Below the pieces are notes generated by a model. That model was not told the origin of the DNA, did not search any database, and saw only the letters and a list, made by a program, of their open reading frames with translations. Position numbers and translations under genes: made by a program. From Akkermansiaceae bacterium (GTDB lineage Bacteria; Verrucomicrobiota; Verrucomicrobiia; Verrucomicrobiales; Akkermansiaceae), in assembly GCA_018676385.1 (NCBI GenBank), contig JABHEX010000118.1, positions 1 to 5,952 of the forward strand: 5,952 nucleotides of DNA, read 5' to 3'. This document shows, piece after piece, positions 1 to 5,952 of the stretch; the first letter of the stretch is position 1, and every line of letters starts with the position of its first letter.

Positions 1-115
1 CGATGAAATAGAATGCCTCCCCCTGGTCCTGTAGCTGGACGGCGGGCTGCATGGCGCCGAAGTAGTTGCCGATGTGAAGTTTGCCGCTTGGCTGGAGGCC
101 GGTAAGAATGCGCAT
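1..115 (-). CDS. trpS: Tryptophanyl-tRNA synthetase, N-terminal part (runs off the left edge)
   Basis: The enzyme activates tryptophan with ATP and loads it onto tRNA(Trp) in the cytoplasm. Read on the minus strand from ATG at 115-113, the 38 visible residues begin MRILTGLQPSGKLHIGNYFG. This is the typical TrpS N terminus: a first beta strand, the TGxQPSGxLHIGN segment, and the class I synthetase HIGH signature in its TrpS form (H14-I15-G16-N17), which binds ATP. The following AMQPAVQLQDQGEAFYFI also fits the family. The KMSKS loop and the rest of the catalytic domain, roughly 290-300 more residues in most bacteria, lie outside the window. No clear Shine-Dalgarno sequence precedes the start. 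The gene is divergent from the M24B peptidase gene and shares its 169-bp upstream region. Identification is firm despite the short fragment. Confidence 0.95.
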   Translation of the reverse strand, partial: MRILTGLQPSGKLHIGNYFGAMQPAVQLQDQGEAFYFI

Positions 116-143
116 GTTTGTTTCTTAAAGGGAAAGCACAAGG

Positions 144-157
144 AATCAAGAATCAAG
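144..157. repeat. Tandem 7-bp direct repeat AATCAAG x2
   Basis: Two exact adjacent copies of AATCAAG (144-150 and 151-157) lie in the upstream region of trpS, about 30-40 bp from its start codon. They could be part of a protein-binding site or simple slippage; nothing in the sequence decides between these. It is too short to mean much alone. Confidence 0.35.
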
Positions 158-161
158 ACGG

Positions 162-176
162 GTTATTAGTAATAAC
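162..176. promoter_or_regulatory. Perfect AT-rich palindrome, candidate operator between divergent genes
   Basis: GTTATTA-G-TAATAAC is a perfect inverted repeat with 7-bp arms around one central base. It lies about 47 bp upstream of the trpS start and about 108 bp upstream of the chosen M24B peptidase start. A dyad of this size in a divergent intergenic region could bind a dimeric regulator of either gene. It does not resemble the E. coli TrpR operator (CTAG-centred), so no regulator can be named. It has no T-run and is AT-rich, so it is not a terminator. The function is inferred; the symmetry is seen directly. Confidence 0.4.
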
Positions 177-266
177 AACCATATGTCCAGCTACCCCAAT
201 AGAGGGTTAGACAAAAAAAGAAAAAAACCTTTGTTAGCAAGTTTTTACTTGAGAAGTAGCTGTTTG

Positions 267-279
267 GATAGTTTCTATC
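267..279. repeat. Small inverted repeat just upstream of the peptidase start
   Basis: GATAG-TTT-CTATC forms a perfect 5-bp dyad with a 3-base loop, ending 5 bases before the ATG at 285. It occupies the place where a Shine-Dalgarno sequence would be expected. It could be an operator half-site pair, a weak RNA hairpin, or chance, which is quite likely for arms of this length. Confidence 0.25.
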
Positions 280-284
280 GGCTT

Positions 285-2069
285 ATGCAAGTCGACACAA
301 AGCTCTCCCAGCTTCGCACTGAAATGGTGAACGCGGGAGTGGATGCCATGATTGTGGCAAACACGGACCCTCATAACAATGAATACGTCGCCGAGCGGTG
401 GAGCTGTAGGCAGTGGTTAACAGGTATGAAAGGCTCTAATGGAACTGCAGTCGTGACGCCTGACTGGTGTGGGCTCTGGACAGATAGCCGATATTACGAA
501 ATCACTGAAGATGCAATCGAAGGCACGGAAATCGAGCTAATGCGCATGAGTGATATTGGTGCCATTACCGTGGATGGCTGGCTGAAAGATAATCTGCCGC
601 AAGATAGCACAGTGGCATTCAATGGTGCGGAGACTGGTCTCAAGCAGGCTAAGTCATGGATCAAGAGCTTTGAGCTGTCTGGCTTCAAAGTGAATGCGGC
701 CGTTGATCCGATCGATATTATCTGGACGGACCGACCAGCACCGCCGAAAGGCGAGTTGTTTGTTGTCGACGACGAGTATGCGGGCCAAACGATTGAGGAC
801 AAGGTATCCACCCTGCGTAGTAAGATGGAGCAATCCAAGGTTGATGCTTATTTATTAGGCAGAACTGATGAGTCCTGCTGGCTGCTCAACTTTCGTGGCA
901 CAGATATCGAGATTAGCACCACAGCCTACTGCTGGACTTTGGTGACTCATGAGAAGTTATTGTTTTTTGTGGACGCTGAAAAGCTGACCCCCGAAGCGAC
1001 AGCAAAGCTTGAAACAGCTGGGGTGACGATCAAGGCGTATGATGAGGTTGAAGCCTCTATGAAAGAGCTCACCGCAGGTGCACGCCTCCTCCTCGTGCCT
1101 GAATACATCAGCTACGGACTGGCAGAAGCTACCAGTCATTGCACCATCGTGGATGATCGCCCGATCGTGACCGACCTGAAAGCGGTTAAAAACGAAACCG
1201 AAATCAAGCACACCAAGCAGGCGCTCATCGATGACGGCGCCGCTTTGGTCAAATTTTACACATGGCTCTACGCCAAGCTTGATAATGGTGAGTCAGTCAC
1301 TGAGCTGAGCGCAAGCCGCAAGCTCGAAGAATGCCGCGCCGAGTTCGCTGGTTTCCGTCACCCGAGCTTCGAGTCGATCATGGGATTCGGTCCTGACGGC
1401 GCACTGAACCATTACTCGGTCGACGAGGAGTCGGACAAACCTGTGCAGCCCGACAATATTTTCCTCATCGATTCCGGGGGTAATTTTGTTCACGGCTCAA
1501 CAGATACCACGCGTACGATTCCGATTGGAGAATCCACCCAGAAGCAAAGGGATGACTACACGCTAGTGCTGAGTTCGATGCTTGAGTTGCTGATGCTTGA
1601 GTTCGCGGAAGGAGCGAATGGTGCGCAGCTCGATGGAATTTGCCGTCAGGCGCTTTGGCGCCATGGTCGTAATTTCAAACACAGCACCGGGCACGGAATT
1701 GGTTTTGGTCTAGAGGTGCACGAAGGCCCGCAGGGGTTCTCTGCTGCCAGCAGTGAAGCAATCAAGCTTGGTATGCTCACCACCATTGAGCCCGGCTGTT
1801 ACCGCCCAGGAGAGCACGGTGTGCGTATTGAAAATATCGTACACACAGTGCTTAGCCGTGAAACGGAATTTGGCCGATTCTTCAAGTTTGAGAACCTGAC
1901 ATTCTGCCCGATCAATCCTGATCTGATTGAGCCGACACTACTTCCGGCGCATCAGATCGAGTGGCTCAATAACTACCATGGCGAGGTGCTTGAGAAGCTC
2001 TCACCATTGCTTAATGATGCCGAGCGTGCTTGGCTCGAGCATGAGTGTCGCCCACTGGCGATGCGCTGA
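285..2069 (+). CDS. Xaa-Pro aminopeptidase (aminopeptidase P), M24B family, three-domain form
   Basis: This 594-residue cytoplasmic metallopeptidase should remove the N-terminal residue from peptides with proline in position 2. Residues about 5-150 form a first creatinase-type domain (NTDPHNNEYVAERW, GSNGTAVVT, LWTDSRYY). A second such domain covers about 165-300. The pita-bread catalytic domain runs from about 305 to 535 and is followed by a C-terminal extension typical of the long, eukaryotic XPNPEP1-like form. All five metal ligands of the family are visible: D396 (LIDSGG), D407 (GSTDTT), H470 (STGHGIG), E502 (TIEPGC) and E516 (VRIEN). The conserved histidines H376 (NHYS) and H479 (VHEGP) are also present, so it should be active, normally with two Mn ions. 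The frame is open from an ATG at 183, but those 34 extra residues are lysine-rich and unlike the family. The start at 285 gives the usual N terminus (MQVDTKLSQLRTEM). No Shine-Dalgarno sequence is seen there. No signal peptide. Confidence 0.93.
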   Translation: MQVDTKLSQLRTEMVNAGVDAMIVANTDPHNNEYVAERWSCRQWLTGMKGSNGTAVVTPDWCGLWTDSRYYEITEDAIEGTEIELMRMSDIGAITVDGWLKDNLPQDSTVAFNGAETGLKQAKSWIKSFELSGFKVNAAVDPIDIIWTDRPAPPKGELFVVDDEYAGQTIEDKVSTLRSKMEQSKVDAYLLGRTDESCWLLNFRGTDIEISTTAYCWTLVTHEKLLFFVDAEKLTPEATAKLETAGVTIKAYDEVEASMKELTAGARLLLVPEYISYGLAEATSHCTIVDDRPIVTDLKAVKNETEIKHTKQALIDDGAALVKFYTWLYAKLDNGESVTELSASRKLEECRAEFAGFRHPSFESIMGFGPDGALNHYSVDEESDKPVQPDNIFLIDSGGNFVHGSTDTTRTIPIGESTQKQRDDYTLVLSSMLELLMLEFAEGANGAQLDGICRQALWRHGRNFKHSTGHGIGFGLEVHEGPQGFSAASSEAIKLGMLTTIEPGCYRPGEHGVRIENIVHTVLSRETEFGRFFKFENLTFCPINPDLIEPTLLPAHQIEWLNNYHGEVLEKLSPLLNDAERAWLEHECRPLAMR

Positions 2070-2128
2070 TACGATATTTCTTAAACGTTGTGTAAGGCCA
2101 TACATAAAAATCACGTAACCATAGGCTA

Positions 2129-3835
2129 ATGAAGAATATGTCTCGATCATCGATATGGAAGCGTATTTTCTTTTGGTTATCTGGAGCCGGCACCGAGACC
2201 CTTGAACAATGTCCTAGTTGGGAACAGCGAAAGTATGTTGCCTTTGGTGCTACGGTACTCGTGCCTTGTGCATTTGCATTTATCGCTTGCGCTTATGCTT
2301 TATCCACCCTCACTCAGAATAACTGGGTGATCTACCCCGTTGCCGGTGTCTGGTCATTGATTATAATGACTATTGATCGCGCCTTGCTCGCCAGCTACCG
2401 GCCATTTCTTTCCCCATTCAAAAAACTAGGTCAGTTTGCACTTCGTTTTGTGGTTGCTGGACTAATGGGCCTGACCATCGCTCACCCGCTTGTGCTCTTG
2501 CTGTTTAATGACACCGTGAGCGGCGTCATTGAGGAAGCTCGCACAATTCAAATTGAGCAGACTAAGGCATCATTCAAAAAAGAGAAGGACGATCAGCTTG
2601 CAGGGATTCGTGTTCAGGAAGCAGCAATCGCTAAGCAACGTGACAAATGGAACGACAGCTTTAACGCCAAGTTTCTGATCGCTGAGCAAAAGGATAACGA
2701 TGAGGAGTTTGCTGGACTCACGCCCGAGCAACAGACAAAGCTTAAGAAGTCTATTGATGAGGCCACCCAAACATTCACCACGCGGGTGACCGCAATTGAT
2801 GAGGAGGTTGTAAAGGTTACTCCGCAATACGAGAAAATTCAGCAAGAACAAGCGTATTGGCAAGAGCAGTTTGAGAGAGAGGTCAACGGACAGCGCAGCG
2901 GTATTCGTGGACTTGGTCCACGTGCACGCAGTATCCGTGACGATCAGCTCGCATGGCGGCGCACTGAGGCAGCACGCCTTGGGGCATTGCTAAAATCATT
3001 ATCCGAGGAAAAAAGCGCACTGCTCACAAACATCGCCGAGTCAAAAACAACCGCAATCTCTGCTTTTGAGAAAAAACTCGAAGCCGAACGTGCCGTTGCT
3101 GCTGTGGAAAAGGAGCGAGTGTCAGCCCTCCGGCGTAAGGTGCAGGCAGATCAGGCAGATCAATTTGTTACTCAGCAGAATCAAATTCGCTCCACACTTA
3201 AGGAACAAATCGATTCTATGCTTATCGAACTCAAGCGCATGCAGGGAGAGCTAGCTTCTACCGGAGCTGACGAACGTGCCAGCCTCACCGCGATAGCTAA
3301 CGATACCCGCCGCGACATTCTAACTCAGACCCTTGCGCTTCATTCTCTCTTTAAGCAGGGCGAGCGTGGAGGTGAGTTCGCATTCATTACCTATTGGATA
3401 TTGACCGCATTGTTCATGCTGGTGGACACCATTCCGCTGATGGTGAAGTTTTTCTGTAAGGCTGGGCCATATGATAAATTGTTAGACCGTGATGAGATTC
3501 AGTATGATTCAGATCATAAGGCTTTCCTGAAGAGCCATCGCCGCTATATGGAGCAGCTGGGTGAGGGTGACCTCATTGCTGTGACGCGGAACAAGATGCT
3601 TGAAAATGCCCTCGTCGATGGAGTCGAACACTCACGTGCGGCGCGTGCCTTCCTAGACTCGATGATCGATCTCGAACGTGCTTTTCATGAGAAAATGCTC
3701 GCTGAACAGGAGGGCATGGCAAATGCTGGTCCAGAAAAGACAGCCATCCTAGAAGCCATGAAAAAAGGTTTTTATGATGACATGCATCGGCGCATGGAAC
3801 AGTTTTTCTCTCAGTCACATAGCGTTGCCCATTAA
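2129..3835 (+). CDS. DUF4407-type membrane protein with long coiled-coil domain
   Basis: This is a 568-residue inner-membrane protein of unknown function. The N terminus (IFFWLSGAGTETLEQCPSWE, then RKYVAFGA) matches my memory of the DUF4407 family. Predicted membrane segments are at about 37-61, 66-88, 103-126 and 417-441. The loop after the second carries DRALLASYRPF and several lysines, which suggests it is cytoplasmic. That puts residues about 133-415 outside the membrane, in the periplasm. This part is highly charged and helical, rich in E, K, Q and A, and likely coiled coil. It is broken by a glycine-rich GIRGLGPRAR segment (258-267) that I recall as conserved in the family. The C-terminal 125 residues would be cytoplasmic. 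A second ATG at 2138 (residue 4) is an equally possible start; neither has a strong Shine-Dalgarno sequence. The gap to the upstream gene is 59 bp and to the downstream sulfatase gene 24 bp, so co-transcription with the sulfatase is likely. The role cannot be told from sequence. Confidence 0.85.
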   Translation: MKNMSRSSIWKRIFFWLSGAGTETLEQCPSWEQRKYVAFGATVLVPCAFAFIACAYALSTLTQNNWVIYPVAGVWSLIIMTIDRALLASYRPFLSPFKKLGQFALRFVVAGLMGLTIAHPLVLLLFNDTVSGVIEEARTIQIEQTKASFKKEKDDQLAGIRVQEAAIAKQRDKWNDSFNAKFLIAEQKDNDEEFAGLTPEQQTKLKKSIDEATQTFTTRVTAIDEEVVKVTPQYEKIQQEQAYWQEQFEREVNGQRSGIRGLGPRARSIRDDQLAWRRTEAARLGALLKSLSEEKSALLTNIAESKTTAISAFEKKLEAERAVAAVEKERVSALRRKVQADQADQFVTQQNQIRSTLKEQIDSMLIELKRMQGELASTGADERASLTAIANDTRRDILTQTLALHSLFKQGERGGEFAFITYWILTALFMLVDTIPLMVKFFCKAGPYDKLLDRDEIQYDSDHKAFLKSHRRYMEQLGEGDLIAVTRNKMLENALVDGVEHSRAARAFLDSMIDLERAFHEKMLAEQEGMANAGPEKTAILEAMKKGFYDDMHRRMEQFFSQSHSVAH

Positions 3836-3859
3836 GGGTGCACAAGTGAAAATATTCCC

Positions 3860-5209
3860 ATGAAAAAATCTATCCTTTATCTATTCTGTTGCCTTGCTGT
3901 TAGCCTCCCGGCTGTTGCAGAAAAGCCGATGAACATTCTGATTCTCTACGCGGACGACTGGCGGCATGATACGCTGGGAGTCGCGGGCAATCCGATCGTG
4001 AAAACCCCGCATATTGATAAGCTTGCCTCGCATGGGATGCGCTTCACCCACAACTGCGTGACCACCTCGATCTGCGGAGTTAGTCGTGCCTCACTATTCA
4101 CCGGGCAGTGGATGTCACGCCACGGGAACCGCGGATTTAAACCATGGAAGACACCATTTTCAAAAACTTTTCCCGGTATTCTCCGTGCGAACGGGTACTG
4201 GGTTGGGCAAGTCGGCAAATGGCATAACGGCAAGATCCCCTCCAAGGAATTTGACTTCAGTACCTCCTACTCGGGACGGCACTGGTATAAGCTCAAAGAC
4301 GGACGCAAGATCCATGTGACCAAGCGCAACGAAGAGGACGCAATGAAGTTTCTCGCTAAACGACCAAAGGACAAACCGTTCTGTCTGACTGTTGCCTTTT
4401 TTGCTACTCACGCTGAAGATCCTCATCCGGACCAGTTCCTGCCCCAGCCGGAGAGTATGGAGCTATACAAGGACGTCACTATTCCCGTGCCGCCGAATGC
4501 CACTCAGAAGTCCTGGGACAACCTTCCGGACTTCTTTACCGAAAAGAACGAAGGCCGAATCCGCTACAAATGGCGTTTTGATACGCCAGAGAAATACCAA
4601 CGCATGATGAAAAACTACTACCGTCTCGCGACGGAGGTGGATGCCGTGTGCGGTAGGGTCGTTGCCGAGTTAAAAAAACAGGACGTGCTTGATAACACCC
4701 TCATTATTTTCACCACCGACAACGGCTACTACCATGCTGAGCACGGTCTTGCCGACAAGTGGTATCCGCACCAAGAAAGCATCCGCGTTCCCCTAATCAT
4801 CAACGACCCCCGAATGGCAAAGAAGAAGCACGGCACCACCAATGATGATTTTACCCTTAATGTGGATTTGGCGCCGACGATTCTTAATGCGACAGGTAAT
4901 AAGATTCCCAAAGGCATGCAGGGAACAGACGTTGCCCCACTCTACCTTGCAGAGAAAGCACCCGAATGGCGCGATGAATTCTATTACGAACACCCGACAA
5001 TCAGTAATTCCGATCGTATCCCTACCTCTGAGGCACTTGTGCGCAAAGATCTGAAATATTTTTACTATCCTGAGCACAGCGTGGAACAGCTCTTTGATAT
5101 CAGCAAAGACCCGCGCGAAGAAAACGACCTCATCAAGGATCCGGCTTACAAGGAGAAGCTCGTAGAAATGCGGAAACGATTCAAAGAGCTCAAAGCCGCA
5201 GCTAAATAA
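3860..5209 (+). CDS. Secreted type I (formylglycine-dependent) sulfatase
   Basis: This 449-residue enzyme of the alkaline phosphatase superfamily should hydrolyse a sulfate ester, probably on a carbohydrate. It begins with a signal peptide: MKKS, a hydrophobic core, and a likely signal peptidase I site after AVA (residue 20), so it acts in the periplasm or outside. Metal ligands expected for the family are D32 and D33 (YADDWRHD), C72 and D287-N288 (TTDNGY). Other active-site candidates are K120/H122 (GKWHNG), H184 (FATHAEDPH), K300 (ADKWYPH) and H304. C72 lies in S-I-C-G-V-S-R-A-S-L-F-T-G and would be converted to formylglycine; the usual C-x-P-S-R has Val instead of Pro here. Late motifs SIRVPLI, LNVDLAPTIL and the C-terminal QLFDISKDPREENDL are typical. 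Length and domain are complete. The substrate cannot be fixed from sequence. No Shine-Dalgarno sequence is seen before the ATG, 24 bp after the DUF4407 stop. No clear terminator follows. Confidence 0.93.
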   Translation: MKKSILYLFCCLAVSLPAVAEKPMNILILYADDWRHDTLGVAGNPIVKTPHIDKLASHGMRFTHNCVTTSICGVSRASLFTGQWMSRHGNRGFKPWKTPFSKTFPGILRANGYWVGQVGKWHNGKIPSKEFDFSTSYSGRHWYKLKDGRKIHVTKRNEEDAMKFLAKRPKDKPFCLTVAFFATHAEDPHPDQFLPQPESMELYKDVTIPVPPNATQKSWDNLPDFFTEKNEGRIRYKWRFDTPEKYQRMMKNYYRLATEVDAVCGRVVAELKKQDVLDNTLIIFTTDNGYYHAEHGLADKWYPHQESIRVPLIINDPRMAKKKHGTTNDDFTLNVDLAPTILNATGNKIPKGMQGTDVAPLYLAEKAPEWRDEFYYEHPTISNSDRIPTSEALVRKDLKYFYYPEHSVEQLFDISKDPREENDLIKDPAYKEKLVEMRKRFKELKAAAK

Positions 5210-5241
5210 GCCCGCCTCCTTGACAACTTCTTTCTAACATA

Positions 5242-5786
5242 ATGAAGTGCATACTTGTTTCATTTCTGGCACTTACCGTAGCTTGCACGGCATCGCTTGG
5301 GAAATACTCACTCGTAGAAGGCCTCAAGGACCCGATGAAAGCAGCTATCGCTCGCGATGGTTAGCTTTATGTTGTTGAGCGGGAAGGCCGCTTCCTCCGA
5401 ATCAATCCACAAACAGGAAGCATCTTCGAACTCGGTAATCTGCATGCCCAATGCGTTAACGCATCCGATCCCAAATGCAAGTATGGTAGAGAAAATGGCC
5501 TGCTGGGTATTGCCTTAGACCCGTTCGGCAGGAATCTCGAGTAGTTTTATTTCCGATGAGGGGCGAGGTGCCGATGCCGCCCCAAGCCGCCTTGAACGAC
5601 GCCGATGCAGACAAAATTATCAGTGCCATCATCGGTCTATCCAAGGGCATATCAGAAAAAACTGGCACCCTGCAAGGCAAGATCAAGCTCTCTTCAGATG
5701 TTAGTTCGGAGCCAGGCGGAGCGTGGGAGCTTACTGACAAGTCAGAGGGCTATTCCCTCGCCATTATTCACATCCCAGCTAGGTGA
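5242..5786 (+). pseudogene. Remnant of a PQQ-type sugar dehydrogenase / cytochrome c fusion, internally deleted
   Basis: Two homologous-looking fragments lie in different frames. Fragment 1 starts at ATG 5242 with a signal-like N terminus (MKCILVSFLALTVAC). It continues as VEGLKDPMKAAIARDG, a TAG stop (5362-5364), then LYVVEREGRFLRINPQTG and ENGLLGIALDP. These are hallmarks of the first beta-propeller blades of glucose/sorbosone-type dehydrogenases. A second TAG (5542-5544) falls where YLYYS-like residues normally follow, and TGA comes at 5557. Fragment 2, two bases out of frame, reads RGEVPMPPQAALNDADADKI from about 5559 to a stop at 5784-5786. This resembles the end of a cytochrome c domain, with the heme-ligand Met in PMPP, plus a short C-terminal tail. 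The rest of the propeller and the heme CxxCH motif are missing, a loss I estimate at over 1 kb from the family's usual size. The intact ancestor would have oxidised sugars or alcohols in the periplasm. No product is expected. The family assignment is from memory of motifs; the lesions are directly visible. Confidence 0.82.
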
Positions 5787-5828
5787 CTTTGACTCGCCAG
5801 CTGCCGTGATTTCTGGTAGCCGTGTTAT

Positions 5829-5952
5829 ATGAGCATATTCGCAGTTGATTTTGGAGGCACGCGTATCAAGGCGGGTGTCATTCAGGATGGAAAAGTACTC
5901 GCTCAAGATGTAATTGCATACAAATCCGGAACGTCGCTTGCGCAGTCAATAC
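5829..5952 (+). CDS. ROK-family protein (sugar kinase or regulator), N-terminal part, runs off the right edge
   Basis: The first 41 residues start MSIFAVDFGGTRIKAGVIQDG. D7-F8-G9-G10-T11-R12-I13-K14 is the phosphate-1 motif of the actin-like ATPase fold, in the DxGGTxI form typical of ROK proteins (glucokinase, fructokinase, N-acetylmannosamine kinase and similar). The start comes directly before the first beta strand, with no N-terminal DNA-binding helix-turn-helix, so a kinase is more likely than a NagC/XylR-type repressor. The sugar-binding and zinc-binding motifs lie beyond the window, so the substrate is unknown. No strong Shine-Dalgarno sequence precedes the ATG. It lies 42 bp after the stop of the dehydrogenase pseudogene and may once have been co-transcribed with it. 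Confidence 0.88.
   Translation, partial: MSIFAVDFGGTRIKAGVIQDGKVLAQDVIAYKSGTSLAQSI

Noticed and set aside
212..230. A-runs as a terminator T-tract on the minus strand
   Set aside because: There is no GC-rich stem next to the run and no gene on the minus strand ending there; trpS starts downstream of it.
183..284. N-terminal extension of the peptidase encoded from ATG 183
   Set aside because: It is basic and low-complexity with no resemblance to the family, and the family N terminus begins at the ATG at 285.
2070..2128. Promoter or terminator between the peptidase and DUF4407 genes
   Set aside because: Only weak -10-like matches (CATAAA near 2103) without a good -35, and only a 4-bp CTTA/TAAG pairing. 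Not enough to call.
5220..5243. TTGACA (5220-5225) followed by CATAAT (5238-5243), looking like a sigma-70 promoter before the pseudogene
   Set aside because: The spacing is only 12 bp against the usual 16-18, and the -10 would overlap the ATG. Treated as chance.
5362..5544. TAG codons in the pseudogene read as sense (recoding), since none of the intact genes whose ends are visible stops with TAG
   Set aside because: Only three stops can be compared. The frame change and the missing middle of the protein cannot be explained by recoding. Decay is simpler.
5556..5786. A stand-alone small protein of 76 codons starting at ATG 5556
   Set aside because: Its sequence looks like the C-terminal end of a cytochrome c domain without its heme CxxCH motif, and it lacks a signal peptide. 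It fits better as part of the pseudogene.
5800..5818. CCAG/CTGG inverted repeat before the ROK gene as a terminator
   Set aside because: The stem is only 4-5 bp with a long loop and no T-run.

Overview
The window is ordinary bacterial chromosome of about 50% G+C by eye. It reads best as a Verrucomicrobiota or related PVC-group bacterium. The evidence is indirect: an exported formylglycine-type sulfatase, a decayed sugar dehydrogenase fused to a cytochrome c (a layout I associate with PVC bacteria), and start codons without convincing Shine-Dalgarno sequences. No rRNA, tRNA, CRISPR array, insertion sequence or phage gene was seen.

Layout from left to right. The 5' end of trpS (tryptophanyl-tRNA synthetase) runs leftward out of the window (1-115). 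A 169-bp divergent intergenic region follows (116-284), with a perfect 15-bp AT-rich palindrome, a short tandem repeat and a small inverted repeat. Then come, all on the + strand: a three-domain Xaa-Pro aminopeptidase of family M24B (285-2069); a DUF4407-type membrane protein with a large coiled-coil region (2129-3835); a secreted sulfatase only 24 bp downstream (3860-5209); a pseudogene remnant of a PQQ-type sugar dehydrogenase/cytochrome c protein (5242-5786); and the first 41 codons of a ROK-family sugar kinase or regulator (5829 to the right edge).

Functionally, the left half is housekeeping (tRNA charging, peptide turnover). The right half has a carbohydrate flavour: a periplasmic or secreted sulfatase that would desulfate a sulfated substrate, a former periplasmic sugar oxidase that is now broken, and a cytoplasmic ROK protein. 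The DUF4407 protein has no known function; its close spacing to the sulfatase suggests co-transcription but proves no shared role.

I do not see strong evidence for a new multi-gene system. The points most worth a second look are the internally deleted dehydrogenase/cytochrome pseudogene, the sulfatase's C-G-V-S-R active-site motif (Val in place of the usual Pro), the DUF4407-sulfatase pair and the palindrome between the divergent genes.
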